Shown piece after piece: positions 8,233 through 17,561 of a DNA stretch of 64,000 bases. The stretch spans positions 1,860,001-1,924,000 of the forward strand of contig NZ_CP158367.1 of the NCBI RefSeq assembly GCF_040267685.1. Reading direction: 5' to 3'. A program made the position numbers and the translations under genes. The notes under the pieces are model-generated. The model did not search any database, was not told the DNA's origin, and saw only the letters and a program-made list of their open reading frames with translations. The stretch is from Proteinivorax tanatarense (GTDB lineage: Bacteria > Bacillota > Proteinivoracia > Proteinivoracales > Proteinivoracaceae). Numbering within the stretch: the stretch's first letter is position 1; each line of letters opens with the position of its first letter.

Positions 8233-9252
8233 TTAGTTAATTTTAGCAAAAGCAGGTCTGTCCATTATATTATTTAAGTCAGTACCTGCAGGTAAAACCT
8301 TTGGATGTCCTTCAACCAAAAGTTGAACTTTATCGATACGCTCTATCTCTGTTACCGTTAATATCAAAGATTCAACCACACCTTCTTCAATCTCACGTGG
8401 ATAAGAAATAAACTCCTGAGATAGGCTTACAACAGCAACATTTTCTTTTGTCTGAGTTTTAATAATCTCCACATCTTTTTCAAAGGGTTTAGAAAAATCA
8501 GTTCCTCCCAAATAAAGCGACACTGCAGTTTTTAGTTGATTTGTACTGGAGTTAACCACTTTAGTAACTGGAATATAGAGATTGGTCTCATTTCTTAAAA
8601 TAGGATAATATACAGTAACCATCTCAGAATTCTTTAGATCCACTTCATCTTCAACGCTAACATTAACACCTAAATTCCCTCGCGAAATTGGCAAGCTGAC
8701 TTTAGTACCGTTTGTAAGCTCATTAATAGTATTGCCATTTACCCTTATTTGAACTTTATCAATAGAAGAATATTGGGTTAAAGTATAAACAATTGAAGTT
8801 ACGGCCAACTTTTCTTGGTTCTTATCTTCAAATGAAAGAAGTTTTTCGTTAAAGTCAACTACCGCAGTTTTATCAGAAATACTAATCCCTAAAACTTCAG
8901 TTCCTTCCGGCAAAGGTAAACTTAAGTTAAACTCACCTATTTTTTGAGAAATTTCACTACCTTGAACAAGCTCCGTAACTGTAGCTTGTGCTATTCCTTC
9001 TTGACGTGGGTACGTAATAGTTACCGGCAATAGCATTTCAGTAGTATCGTCAACAACATAGAAATCAATCTCTAAATATTCATCTTCTGCACCAGAAGTT
9101 TCTTGAACTTGAACTTTTTCCTCTGGTTTTTCGGAGTCTTTTTCGTCATTTTTGTCTTCTTCAACTGGTCCAAAAATTCTATCTAAGCATCCCCCACACC
9201 CTAAAGTTATAAGTAAAACTAAAAAACCTATTAGTAAAAGTCTAATTTTCAT
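8233..9252 (-). CDS. GerM-like lipoprotein with two GerMN domains
   Basis: A 339-residue exported protein. A lipoprotein signal peptide (residues 1-23, lipobox within TLGCGGC) is followed by an acidic, lysine- and glutamate-rich linker (about 30-55) and two GerMN repeats (about 75-190 and 210-320), each with the pattern YLG/LVQG, VAVVSLS/TAVVDFN, then SIDKVQI/RIDKVQL. B. subtilis GerM acts in sporulation and germination as part of the forespore-mother cell channel. In Bacillus gerM lies between racE and rph, and here it sits between the same markers with pathway genes inserted on both sides. A hairpin overlaps its ribosome site. Confidence 0.88.
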   Translation of the reverse strand: MKIRLLLIGFLVLLITLGCGGCLDRIFGPVEEDKNDEKDSEKPEEKVQVQETSGAEDEYLEIDFYVVDDTTEMLLPVTITYPRQEGIAQATVTELVQGSEISQKIGEFNLSLPLPEGTEVLGISISDKTAVVDFNEKLLSFEDKNQEKLAVTSIVYTLTQYSSIDKVQIRVNGNTINELTNGTKVSLPISRGNLGVNVSVEDEVDLKNSEMVTVYYPILRNETNLYIPVTKVVNSSTNQLKTAVSLYLGGTDFSKPFEKDVEIIKTQTKENVAVVSLSQEFISYPREIEEGVVESLILTVTEIERIDKVQLLVEGHPKVLPAGTDLNNIMDRPAFAKIN

Positions 9253-9254
9253 GA

Positions 9255-9306
9255 TAACCCCTCCATAGATAATATATTTCTCAATATATATTCCATAAAG
9301 GGGTTA
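9255..9306 (-). promoter_or_regulatory. Hairpin covering the ribosome-binding site of the gerM-like gene
   Basis: TAACCCCT and AGGGGTTA (9299-9306 and 9255-9262) form an 8-bp stem in the mal to gerM leader, with an AT-rich inner stem. The 3' arm contains the GGAGGGG ribosome site, so the folded RNA would hide it. No U-run follows, so it is not a standard terminator. Translational control is inferred. Confidence 0.45.
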
Positions 9307-9335
9307 AAGATGCTAGTTTGTCCAATATATTAGAT

Positions 9336-10574
9336 TTACTTTAACAAAGCTAATGTTCTGGCCATTTCATTTTTAACTATCATAAGTCCTTCATCCACAC
9401 CCATACCAGGTTTCGCAAGTATCTGATCAGGTCTGGTAGCTAAAGCAATATGCACAGCAATCTGAGCTGCACGATCCGTTTCGTTGCATGTCCCTCCTAA
9501 ATATGCTCCCACACCGTTTGCTTTACAATAAAGTACCGCTTCTATAATGTTGTTAATTCCCCCTAAGTCTGGGGCTTTAATTTGAGCCATATGACAGCAT
9601 CTGTTATCAGCAAAATCCTTAATGTCTTCAAAAGTATTACACCACTCATCAGCAACTATTTCAACATTACTGCCTCTTTGCTGAAGTTTGTTATATAGCT
9701 CTTTTAGTTTTTCAATCTGTAGCTGCTTTTCTTCCATATCCATAGGTCCTTCAATCCTAAGGGTATGGGGAGCTGCCACTTTACCTAACCTGTCTAAATA
9801 GTCTGCCATTTTATCAATATCGTAATCAAATGCTATCCCGATAGTGCCATAAACATCTATATGAAAGATAGGCAAATATTCATCACTACCAGCTAGTTCC
9901 CTTACTCTTTCTTTTAACCAAGCAACATATTCTTCTAACTTTTCACCGTTCCTCCCCAATTTATGTTTAACATTATTTATCAATCCGTGGGGCATGACAT
10001 CGACACCTTTAATAACCATCTTATCAACATTCATGTACCTTTCATCGCCAGTTTGGGAAAATACTGGTATGGGCTCTGTACAAAGCTTTGTGTTATACTC
10101 TTGAGCTATAACTTCTGCCATAGTAATTTTTTTACTTTTAGCCACAGCATCTAAAATTGCTTGGGTAATGCCATAACGCAAAGCTGTGTGTATTGGTTTC
10201 CCATCATCTTTTTTTAGATTATCTATTTCTTCAGCTAAATCTTTGAAATTAGAAATTTCTCTGTTTTTTAATATTGGAGCTATTTTGTTTTCAACAATAG
10301 GTTGAAAATCCTCAGCTAGAAACAAAGGATCACGACCACCTGCACCAGAGTATTGTACTGCGGCACAGTCTCCATATGCAATCTGACCATCTTCAAGCTT
10401 GAACATGATAGACAAGCTTTCTCCTTGTTGCCTTATTGAAGTAAAACCATTTGTTACTGCTTCACCTTTGTAAGTGAACCCATCCTGAACTGCATCACCT
10501 TTTATAGCTCGTTGATCATCAAAGTAAAAACCTGTCAACCCACATGAAGTTACTACATCAATTATTTTCAACAT
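9336..10574 (-). CDS. mal: Methylaspartate ammonia-lyase
   Basis: A 412-residue enolase-superfamily enzyme that removes ammonia from (2S,3S)-3-methylaspartate to give mesaconate. N-terminal GLTGFYFDDQRAIKGDAVQDGF is characteristic. CAAVQYSGAGGRDPLF, the metal-ligand region HIDVYGTIG, DEWCNTFEDIKDF and catalytic-lysine region QIKAPDLGG are present, as is GGTCNETDRAAQ. The length matches the clostridial enzyme. It follows the mutase E gene by 16 bp. Together they form the methylaspartate pathway of glutamate fermentation. Confidence 0.97.
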   Translation of the reverse strand: MLKIIDVVTSCGLTGFYFDDQRAIKGDAVQDGFTYKGEAVTNGFTSIRQQGESLSIMFKLEDGQIAYGDCAAVQYSGAGGRDPLFLAEDFQPIVENKIAPILKNREISNFKDLAEEIDNLKKDDGKPIHTALRYGITQAILDAVAKSKKITMAEVIAQEYNTKLCTEPIPVFSQTGDERYMNVDKMVIKGVDVMPHGLINNVKHKLGRNGEKLEEYVAWLKERVRELAGSDEYLPIFHIDVYGTIGIAFDYDIDKMADYLDRLGKVAAPHTLRIEGPMDMEEKQLQIEKLKELYNKLQQRGSNVEIVADEWCNTFEDIKDFADNRCCHMAQIKAPDLGGINNIIEAVLYCKANGVGAYLGGTCNETDRAAQIAVHIALATRPDQILAKPGMGVDEGLMIVKNEMARTLALLK

Positions 10575-10590
10575 AACACCCTCCCAAAAT

Positions 10591-12045
10591 TTAGCTAGGT
10601 CTTCCCACTAAAAATCCTTTTCCTATAGCATATATGTCATCGATAACCATCTGGAAGCTAGGATCTCTATCTTCTGCTTTTCCACGTATTGCAATCTTTT
10701 CATTATGAAAATCTTGTATTTCTTTAGTTAATGGCAAATCGCCACTATCAAGCAATCTTATGGCACCATCATTATCTCTAGCAGGTAGTATTCTTCCTGC
10801 ATTAAATCTGCTTGGCGCAAAAGGAATGTCAATAATTCCGCTTTCAAATGCTCTAATAGCGCCTTTTGCCCAGTCTCCTTCTCCTATTTTGTAAGTTGCA
10901 TCTAATATAGCTCTTGTCTCTTTTTTAATCATTTCTTTTTCTAGCAACAACTGCTTACTTTCAGGGAGAGTCTGGTCTTTTAACATATTAATAATTTGTT
11001 TTGTTGTTCTAAGCCCTTGAGCGTTGGCCTCTTTGGTAGGAATACCCATGGCTTCATGAGGAGTTTTTACAATAACTTTGGTTGCCTTAGCTAGTGCTGC
11101 AGCAGATGCTCCCCAACTTATAACTCCAAAAGCTTTTGCTTCATCCTGCGGGAAACCACCCATCCATTGGTGGAATACTGTAGTTAGCTGTCTATTTTCA
11201 TGTCCATTATTAACTAAATATTCCTCTGCTAGTTCCTCCAAGGTCTGAATAGCCGCCACATCTTGGATTAGGTTACCACACTGACCATAACCTAATGTTA
11301 AATTCATTACTCCTTGCTCAGCCGCTAAAATAGCTTCTAAAATCGCCACGGAATGACTAATAGAAGGGGGAACTAATGTACCTGTAAGAGGGCCAAATGG
11401 TTCCCTATTAATTTCTACACCATTTTCTTGATAGTAGCCAACAAGTCTATCTACATATTGCCAGTAGTATATAGTTTTTTCCAGCGAAACATCTTTCGCA
11501 TAAGGAATGTTATAAGAAATTCCGCCACCTTCATAGTCTGTAAAGCCCGCTGCTAAGGCTATTTCCGCTAGAAGCCTTGCATCAGGAGTACCATGTCTAA
11601 CTTGCACCGGTGATTTTAAACTTTCAACTACCTTTCTACAGTTTTCCAAACCATGATTAACAGCAGGAAAACCATTAAGAAGAGATCTTCCACTTGATAC
11701 ACTTTCCTCAATACCTTTTTGAGCTTCTGCGTACCTATTCTGTCTTGTATAACTATCAATAGTTGAAGGAAGCAAGTCCGCCCCTCCTTCATCCTGAAGA
11801 AATTGCAACAGAGCAATATGTTCATTCACCAACGCAACACCTGCTCTAGGCTGAACAAGCGTAACTTTATTTTCTTTAGCTTCTTTTAGCTTTTTGGCAA
11901 AATTCTTAGCTTTCGGAATGGATTTTTGGTACTCAATTCCTTTTTTAATATCCGCTACCTCATTACCAGTTTCCCATGTCTTTAAAATTTCTTCCCGTTG
12001 AGCAAACAGTTTTTCAATTGGCCATTTTTTATTAACTACTTCCAC
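10591..12045 (-). CDS. glmE: Glutamate (methylaspartate) mutase, epsilon subunit
   Basis: The large catalytic subunit, 484 residues from the GTG at 12045, which has GAGGGAGG eight bases upstream; a longer frame to 12072 would overlap glmL without a good site. Substrate-binding stretches include [53 protein letters not shown] and [21 protein letters not shown]. With GlmS and adenosylcobalamin it interconverts L-glutamate and threo-3-methylaspartate by a radical carbon-skeleton rearrangement. Length matches the family (about 480). Confidence 0.97.
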   Translation of the reverse strand: MEVVNKKWPIEKLFAQREEILKTWETGNEVADIKKGIEYQKSIPKAKNFAKKLKEAKENKVTLVQPRAGVALVNEHIALLQFLQDEGGADLLPSTIDSYTRQNRYAEAQKGIEESVSSGRSLLNGFPAVNHGLENCRKVVESLKSPVQVRHGTPDARLLAEIALAAGFTDYEGGGISYNIPYAKDVSLEKTIYYWQYVDRLVGYYQENGVEINREPFGPLTGTLVPPSISHSVAILEAILAAEQGVMNLTLGYGQCGNLIQDVAAIQTLEELAEEYLVNNGHENRQLTTVFHQWMGGFPQDEAKAFGVISWGASAAALAKATKVIVKTPHEAMGIPTKEANAQGLRTTKQIINMLKDQTLPESKQLLLEKEMIKKETRAILDATYKIGEGDWAKGAIRAFESGIIDIPFAPSRFNAGRILPARDNDGAIRLLDSGDLPLTKEIQDFHNEKIAIRGKAEDRDPSFQMVIDDIYAIGKGFLVGRPS

Positions 12046-12046
12046 C

Positions 12047-13426
12047 TTAATTTCCTCCCTCAATAAAGTCAAAATTATCTTGGACTATCGCTTTAGCTAC
12101 TTCTGGAAAGTCGTCTACCAATAAACCTATTGACGACAAGACATACTTTCTATCAACGCTAAAGTTACAACGCTTAGGCATTAGCACCATCGGTTCATCA
12201 GGGTTAAAAAGTGCCCCCTTTAGAATATACCCACTTTTGCTACTATTCACCAATGGTCCACCTGTCCCTATTACTACACCTACATTAGTCAAATCCTTGC
12301 CCGTTTGTATATAGCTTGCTCCTTGTGGTGTATAAACAGTTTCAACAGTTCCTCCATGACGTCGAACAGCTTTGTTAACTCCATGTCTTGCCAAATAGTT
12401 TTCGAACTCCCAAGTCACATCTTCATTCCAATAATCTTCATTTATATTTTTAATTATATTATCTAAATTTAAGTCCGGTAACTCCTTTTTAATTTTTGCT
12501 TCACCAATTTCCTCAATCAGAGCACATAGACTGTACCTCATTCCTAAATCCCCCTCAACCGTCCTTTTGGCGAAAGGCTGCGGAAGACCTCTATAAACAA
12601 CGCCAGTAGTATTGGGCATCCCATCAGTAAAGGAGTGAACATCTGTAGTTGCACCACCCATATCTACAATTATAAGCTCTTCAGACCCTAAAAGCTTGTG
12701 TTCTGAAATGAATTTTCCTGCTTGCAACACAGCCTCTGGGGTAGGCATGACAATACTGTTAATTTCTTTTTTTATTACATCAAAACCTTTTGCAGAAATA
12801 ATATTGTTGATAAAAACCTTTCTAATTTCTTCTCTAGCAGGCTCAATATTAATTTTATCCAGACTCGGCAATACATTATCTATAATAGAAAACTCTTTGT
12901 TTTGCTCAGACAGTATTTCATATAGCTCATCCTGAACATCCTTATTACCAGCAACTATAATCGGACAGTTAATATCTGATTGAGCTAATTTTTTTCCATT
13001 TTCAACTATAACCTCACTATTACCTCCGTCTGTCCCACCAGCTAATAAAATTATATCTGGATTTAAGTTTGTAATTTCTTTTAACTCTTTGTTGTTCAAA
13101 CGATAACTATACACATCCATCAACTTTGCGCCTGCACCTAAAGCAGCTGTTTTTGCAGCTTCCGCTGTCAAATCAGGAACAAGTCCAATAGCTACCATTT
13201 TTAGTCCACCTGCCGCACTGCTGCAAGCTAACTTCCTTCTATACTTCAATTTTACTTCTGCACTTTTTTCCAATTTATCTATAGCTTCAATAAGTCCTTT
13301 GTCGATTCCTAACTCAACAGTAGTGGGTGCTTTGGCAGTGGCAATTATCTTTCTAGCTTCAACATCTACAGCTGTAACTTTTGTAAAAGTACTACCAAAG
13401 TCAATTAAAAGCACTGCTTCAATCAT
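12047..13426 (-). CDS. glmL: Glutamate mutase reactivating factor-like ATPase (GlmL/MutL)
   Basis: A 459-residue actin/Hsp70-fold ATPase of the MutL family. Phosphate-binding motifs are visible at the N-terminus ([17 protein letters not shown]) and in the middle ([15 protein letters not shown]), with adenosine motif [12 protein letters not shown] near the C-terminus. Such proteins are thought to assemble or reactivate the B12-dependent mutase by exchanging inactivated cobalamin. It is encoded between glmS and glmE. Its stop is directly followed by the glmE GTG. It is unrelated to DNA mismatch repair MutL. Confidence 0.95.
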   Translation of the reverse strand: MIEAVLLIDFGSTFTKVTAVDVEARKIIATAKAPTTVELGIDKGLIEAIDKLEKSAEVKLKYRRKLACSSAAGGLKMVAIGLVPDLTAEAAKTAALGAGAKLMDVYSYRLNNKELKEITNLNPDIILLAGGTDGGNSEVIVENGKKLAQSDINCPIIVAGNKDVQDELYEILSEQNKEFSIIDNVLPSLDKINIEPAREEIRKVFINNIISAKGFDVIKKEINSIVMPTPEAVLQAGKFISEHKLLGSEELIIVDMGGATTDVHSFTDGMPNTTGVVYRGLPQPFAKRTVEGDLGMRYSLCALIEEIGEAKIKKELPDLNLDNIIKNINEDYWNEDVTWEFENYLARHGVNKAVRRHGGTVETVYTPQGASYIQTGKDLTNVGVVIGTGGPLVNSSKSGYILKGALFNPDEPMVLMPKRCNFSVDRKYVLSSIGLLVDDFPEVAKAIVQDNFDFIEGGN

Positions 13427-13430
13427 GCTG

Positions 13431-13847
13431 CTATTCCCCCTGAGATAAATCGTTTTTTAAGTCCTCTATAGAAGTTTCAGGAGCAGTTCCGGGGGGGTAT
13501 GCTCTATCAAACCCCATATTTAAAAACGTTTTCTTAACTGGCTCCCATTCTTTTTTTCCTACCACTAAGTTTCCGCCAACGTAAAGAAGTATATCTCCAA
13601 TACCCGCTTCTTCACACTTATCTCTTAATCCTCTACAGTCAATCTCACCATGCCCATATAGTGACGACACCAAAATTGCTACAGCTCCAGTTTCAACAGC
13701 GGCCTTTACAAACTCTTCTTGAGACGCTAAAACCCCAATGTTAACTACTTTAAAACCGGCTTGTGTAAAAGCATAGTCTAATATTTTATTTCCAACAGCA
13801 TGAACATCAGCACCGATAACTCCAATTACTATAGTATTTGAGCTCAT
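13431..13847 (-). CDS. glmS: Glutamate mutase sigma subunit, cobalamin-binding
   Basis: A 138-residue B12-binding domain. The diagnostic DxHxxG motif is seen as DVHAVG near residues 15-20. [17 protein letters not shown] and [11 protein letters not shown] provide the remaining cofactor contacts. Length matches clostridial MutS (137). It binds adenosylcobalamin base-off through the histidine and joins GlmE to form the mutase. ATG behind GGGAGG, 15 bp after murI. Confidence 0.97.
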   Translation of the reverse strand: MSSNTIVIGVIGADVHAVGNKILDYAFTQAGFKVVNIGVLASQEEFVKAAVETGAVAILVSSLYGHGEIDCRGLRDKCEEAGIGDILLYVGGNLVVGKKEWEPVKKTFLNMGFDRAYPPGTAPETSIEDLKNDLSQGE

Positions 13848-13862
13848 TTATCTTCCTCCCAT

Positions 13863-14669
13863 TTAATTCTCTAGATCCACTCTAAATGCTTTGGTGTTAC
13901 CTTCCAACCATTTGTTAGCTACCCTTTCAAAACCTGCTGTTGCCCCACTAACAAAATACCTATGAACAGGGTTTCTTTTCTCATTATACAACGCCTTGTT
14001 CTTAGTAAGAATTTTCTTAGTCAGTTGAGCAGTTGCTTTAGCAGAGTTAACCAATCTCACACCTGGTCCCATCACCTCCTGAATAAGTCCCTCCATTATT
14101 GGATAATGTGTACATCCTAAAATTAAAGTATCAACCCCTTTTTCTTTAAGAGGTGTTAAATAACTTTTTGTCACTTCTTTAGCTTCTTTTGTGTTAATTA
14201 GGTTATTCTCTACCAACAATACAAATAAAGGACATGCTTTAGAATACACCTTCATACTAGGGTCTATATTCTTTATAGCGTCCTCGTATGATTTACTGTT
14301 AATAGTGCCTTCAGTTCCAATAACTCCAATCTTTTTATTTATCGTTGTATCAACAGCAGCCTGAGCCCCTGGCTCAATAACACCAATTATAGGGATGCTT
14401 AACTTTTGTTGATAATAATTCAATCCCACAGCAGTGGCAGTGTTACAAGCCACTATCATCATCTTTATATCTTGAGTATTTAAAAAATTTATTATGTCCG
14501 TTACAAGACTGCGAACCTCTTTAGGTTCCCTAGGTCCATAGGGCATCTTAGCGGTATCTCCAAAATATATCATTCTCTCTTTTGGAAGTATTTGGCTGAT
14601 TTCTTTTACCACCGTTAAACCTCCAACTCCTGAATCTAACAAACCTATAGAATTAGTATTAAAAGACAT
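13863..14669 (-). CDS. murI: Glutamate racemase
   Basis: A 268-residue cofactor-independent racemase interconverting L- and D-glutamate. Catalytic cysteines lie in MIVACNTATAVG (near residue 74) and LILGCTHYPI (near 185), with the N-terminal GLLDSGVGGLTV. It supplies D-glutamate for peptidoglycan. Being the first gene of the glutamate-fermentation group, it could also return D-glutamate to the fermentable L form (inference). It matches the position of B. subtilis racE. Its leader carries two strong hairpins. Confidence 0.97.
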   Translation of the reverse strand: MSFNTNSIGLLDSGVGGLTVVKEISQILPKERMIYFGDTAKMPYGPREPKEVRSLVTDIINFLNTQDIKMMIVACNTATAVGLNYYQQKLSIPIIGVIEPGAQAAVDTTINKKIGVIGTEGTINSKSYEDAIKNIDPSMKVYSKACPLFVLLVENNLINTKEAKEVTKSYLTPLKEKGVDTLILGCTHYPIMEGLIQEVMGPGVRLVNSAKATAQLTKKILTKNKALYNEKRNPVHRYFVSGATAGFERVANKWLEGNTKAFRVDLEN

Positions 14670-14712
14670 TTTTACCCACCTTTACTTTATTCCGCTAATA
14701 CAATACCAAGGT

Positions 14713-14775
14713 GTCCAATCAAAGATTGGACTAATGGATTATTCCATTAGCTATCTTATTCTAGATATTATTATA
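14713..14775 (-). promoter_or_regulatory. murI/glm operon leader: -10 element and two back-to-back hairpins
   Basis: A perfect TATAAT lies at 14770-14775 on the minus strand with no good -35. Downstream in the leader are two perfect 8-bp hairpins sharing one base: 14731-14750 (loop 4) and 14713-14731 (loop 3). They end 43 bases before the murI start. There is no U-run, so they are not terminators. They might be protein-binding sites or an RNA element. No known riboswitch was recognised. Confidence 0.5.
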
Positions 14776-14839
14776 AATTCCTCTAATCTTTACATGTTAT
14801 TAATATTTTTTTAATATATTTCAAAAAAACAACACCAAA

Positions 14840-14868
14840 TAAAAAAGCAGTCTGATATGACTGCTTTT
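14840..14868 (-). terminator. Intrinsic terminator after the marR-UPF0316 unit
   Basis: A 10-bp stem (14843-14852 with 14859-14868) ending in a U-run on the minus strand. It lies about 65 bp after the UPF0316 gene and separates that unit from the murI operon. Confidence 0.75.
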
Positions 14869-14934
14869 AACTGTGTTTGAAAGCAATTACTACCAAATAA
14901 ATATAATTTCATTTTAGTAACTTTTCAAACTGAT

Positions 14935-15456
14935 TTATTTTGCCTTTTGTTGTTTATAGTATCCTCCAACGGTTTTTTTAGCATCCATAATAGCTGTAAA
15001 AGCAGCATTATCTAGTTCCGAAATGAGAAAAAGAAGTTTATTTAAATTTTTCCTTGCAGAATAAACATTTAGAATGTTTTTAGGCCCATTTTTGCCAATT
15101 GCTTCTATAACAGTAACTCCATATCCCTCTTCTCTAAGCAAATTAATTATGGGCTGAGATTTTATGCTGGGAATCACTTGGACACACACATACCCTAGAG
15201 CCAGTTTCTCTTCTAGAAAAATCCCTACATAATTTCCAGCAGCAAACCCCAGAGCATAAATAAACAAATTAAGAGGCTCATCTAAGGAGTTAACTACCCA
15301 GCCTAATGCAACTATATAAATTATCACTTCAAAAAAACCAATAGCAGCAGCATGTAATCTTCTGCCTTTAACAATCAATAACATTCTTAAAGTTCCCATA
15401 GAAACATCTAGTACACGAGCAAAAAATATTAAAGACAGTTGTAGTAATAAAGTCAT
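14935..15456 (-). CDS. UPF0316 membrane protein (DUF5698 + DUF2179)
   Basis: A 173-residue UPF0316 protein. It has three predicted N-terminal membrane segments (about 3-20, 35-55, 60-80) with the conserved VSMGTLRMLLIVKGRR loop. A soluble C-terminal domain (about 95-165), which is DUF2179-like, contains EEGYGVTVIEAIGKNG. Function is unknown. It follows the marR gene by about 20 bp and is probably co-transcribed and controlled by it. Confidence 0.85.
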   Translation of the reverse strand: MTLLLQLSLIFFARVLDVSMGTLRMLLIVKGRRLHAAAIGFFEVIIYIVALGWVVNSLDEPLNLFIYALGFAAGNYVGIFLEEKLALGYVCVQVIPSIKSQPIINLLREEGYGVTVIEAIGKNGPKNILNVYSARKNLNKLLFLISELDNAAFTAIMDAKKTVGGYYKQQKAK

Positions 15457-15477
15457 TTTATCACTCTTCCTAGTAAT

Positions 15478-15927
15478 TTATGATTTATACTCTTCTTTCA
15501 TTAAATCGTAAATTTTTGACAAAGAATTTACTAATTGTTTTTTATCATCAGTTTCTACTTTAACCAGTATTTTTTCTAGATATCTTTTACGGCTTTCTAG
15601 TACCTCTTTAATCATTTGGTCACCGGTATCAGTCATTTTCAAACGCACTACTCTTCTATCTTTACCATCCCTGGTCCTTTCCACCAGCGAATTTCTTTCC
15701 ATACGATCAATTAAGTCAGTTGCTGTACTACTGGCCAAATACATGCGATTTCCTAGTTCTCCAATAGTCATATCACCGTATTCCTTAAGCAACAGTAAAG
15801 CATTAAATTGAGGAGGCGTTATAGCAAAATCCTCCAAAATATCTCTTCCTCTGCACCTTATCACAAAACTTACTTTTCTGATTAAATGCTCAATTTCCTC
15901 AACATGTTCACAATATTTCTTTTCCAC
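15478..15927 (-). CDS. MarR family transcriptional regulator
   Basis: A 149-residue winged-helix regulator. The HTH lies in DMTIGELGNRMYLASSTATDLIDRMERNSLVER, followed by the wing DGKDRRVVRLKMT. GTG start behind CGGAGGTG. Its promoter contains an inverted repeat between -35 and -10, consistent with autorepression. B. subtilis also has a MarR-family gene (ysmB) next to racE, so this may be the orthologue. The ligand cannot be predicted. Confidence 0.93.
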   Translation of the reverse strand: MEKKYCEHVEEIEHLIRKVSFVIRCRGRDILEDFAITPPQFNALLLLKEYGDMTIGELGNRMYLASSTATDLIDRMERNSLVERTRDGKDRRVVRLKMTDTGDQMIKEVLESRKRYLEKILVKVETDDKKQLVNSLSKIYDLMKEEYKS

Positions 15928-15954
15928 AAAAACACCTCCGCTCTCATTATCTCT

Positions 15955-15983
15955 AGGATACCAACAATAGTTGGCTTGGTCAA
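15955..15983 (-). promoter_or_regulatory. marR promoter with embedded operator
   Basis: Minus-strand TTGACC (15978-15983) and TATCCT (15955-15960) are 17 bp apart. The spacer contains the inverted repeat CCAACTATTGTTGG (15961-15974). An operator covering the spacer would block RNA polymerase. MarR binding is inferred. Confidence 0.65.
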
Positions 15984-16085
15984 CTTATTTAACTATTAAG
16001 CGTAAGAAAAATATTACATTCCTTATTAAATTGCTAGAATTTTATTGAATAAGGGGAATTATTTTACTATGTTGTACCTTTTTGC

Positions 16086-16110
16086 AGGAATATTCAATTA
16101 TTTGGCGAAA
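16086..16110 (+). promoter_or_regulatory. Candidate sigma-H promoter of the orphan kinase
   Basis: AGGAATA (16086-16092), an 11-bp spacer, and GGCGAAA (16104-16110) match the sigma-H pattern (RNAGGAWWW and RNNGAAT) closely. The kinase start is 54 bp downstream of the -10. A weaker sigma-A-like TTGAAT/TATGTT lies further upstream. Confidence 0.5.
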
Positions 16111-16163
16111 TAAAACCTTAAATATTGTTTTTTGAAATAGCAGTCAGGGAAGTAGGTGTATAT

Positions 16164-17366
16164 ATGGAACAAGATAGTTGTGTTGATCATAGCAAAACCT
16201 CACTTTGTCAAAAAACATTTCATGAAGTTTTTCCCATTAAAAATATATCAGAGGATAAAGAACATGATCTTATTTGCTATCACTCTAAGCTTATTAACGT
16301 TTCTAAAATTTTAAACAATCACTTAGAATCTATGGTTCCAAATAAAACCCTTTGTCTTATTTTTAATCAATCAGGCCATTTATTATCCAAGCATTACTGC
16401 CCTGCTTTCCCCATAGCTGATTCGGAAATAGTTATCGGTGAAGATTGGACAAAACCTAACAAAGAAAGCCCAATTAAAGAGGTTATAAAAAAAAGACAGC
16501 CCTTAACCGTTGAAAAATTAAAATATAAAAATAAGGTCATAGAGGATTGGACATTCTTTGCTGTACCCATAGTAGGGAAAATCAGCAAAATTTTTTATGG
16601 TATTATCTTAATTGGCATACCTAAAAATCATCTATTTTATAATTTTGAGCAAATTATCATTTTATCAAGTGATATTATGAGTGAAGCACTAGCCAGCAGT
16701 CACGATGTTAAAGAGGTGCAAGAAAGATTTAGTCAAATGTTTGCTAGTTTCGCTCATGAAATAAAAAATATTTTAACGTCTATCAGAGGATTCACGCAGC
16801 TTCTTCAAACCAAGCTAATCGATAAAAATAATGCAGTATATATCAATTTTATTTTAGAAGAGTTAGATAGAGCCCACGGTATACTAAAAAACTCTATCTA
16901 TTTTTCCAAAGCTCAAAAGGATCGAGCAAATATATGTAAGGTATCAGAAATCCTTCAAGACGTTTTAACAACACTAGCATCTGTAATCGAAAAAAGAAAT
17001 ATCACCATAAATGTTGATATTGATAAAGCTATACCGCCAATCACTGGCGATGGAGTTCAGTTTAGACAGGTTTTTTTAAATATCATTCAAAACTCTATCG
17101 AAGCCATGGAAAGTGGAGGGACCTTAGATGTTTCCTGCAGAGTAAGGAACCTACAACTTATTATAAATATTTCTGATACAGGTCCGGGTATCCCAGAAAG
17201 TATCAAAGAAGAGATATTCACCCCCTTTTATTCTACAAAACATGGCGGTACTGGTCTAGGTCTTTCTGTTAGCAAGCAAGTAGTGGAACATTACAAGGGT
17301 CATATTTATTGTAAAAGCAACAACAACGGTACAACATTTACTATAATCCTCCCAACAAACAATTGA
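16164..17366 (+). CDS. Orphan cytoplasmic sensor histidine kinase, candidate sporulation kinase
   Basis: 400 residues from the ATG at 16164, which has AGGTG just upstream (the frame extends to a TTG at 16125 without a site). There are no membrane segments. The N-terminal half (about 1-195) looks like a PAS/GAF-type sensor. HisKA follows with the phosphoacceptor in FAHEIKNILTSIRGF (H near 202). HATPase motifs are the N-box NIIQNSIEAM, G1 DTGPGIP and G2 GGTGLGLSV. No response regulator is adjacent. The architecture and sigma-H-like promoter resemble kinases that feed Spo0A; this link is inferred. Confidence 0.85.
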   Translation: MEQDSCVDHSKTSLCQKTFHEVFPIKNISEDKEHDLICYHSKLINVSKILNNHLESMVPNKTLCLIFNQSGHLLSKHYCPAFPIADSEIVIGEDWTKPNKESPIKEVIKKRQPLTVEKLKYKNKVIEDWTFFAVPIVGKISKIFYGIILIGIPKNHLFYNFEQIIILSSDIMSEALASSHDVKEVQERFSQMFASFAHEIKNILTSIRGFTQLLQTKLIDKNNAVYINFILEELDRAHGILKNSIYFSKAQKDRANICKVSEILQDVLTTLASVIEKRNITINVDIDKAIPPITGDGVQFRQVFLNIIQNSIEAMESGGTLDVSCRVRNLQLIINISDTGPGIPESIKEEIFTPFYSTKHGGTGLGLSVSKQVVEHYKGHIYCKSNNNGTTFTIILPTNN

Positions 17367-17495
17367 TTTTTGAGAGTAGGATAATTTTTTTTAATTCACA
17401 CCACTGTAAGTACCGTTGATTATAAGCGGCTTAATAGTTAATTGCATCGTTATACTTTTGATTGAAAAAAACATTATTTAAATTCATGAAAGTAA

Positions 17496-17527
17496 GGCTA
17501 TGGGGCAAGGTCCGATAGCCCTTTTTT
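17496..17527 (+). terminator. Possible terminator after the orphan kinase
   Basis: A GGCTAT/ATAGCC stem (17496-17501 with 17515-17520) followed by a T-run on the plus strand. It lies about 130 bp after the kinase and just before the repeat array. The stem is short. Confidence 0.55.
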
Positions 17528-17561
17528 GTGGTTCCCATTTCGCGTAGGGCACCTAATTACC

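Noticed and set aside
12047-13426. Mismatch repair MutL
   Set aside because: The protein has actin/Hsp70-type ATPase motifs and lies between glutamate mutase subunit genes; it is the GlmL-type factor.
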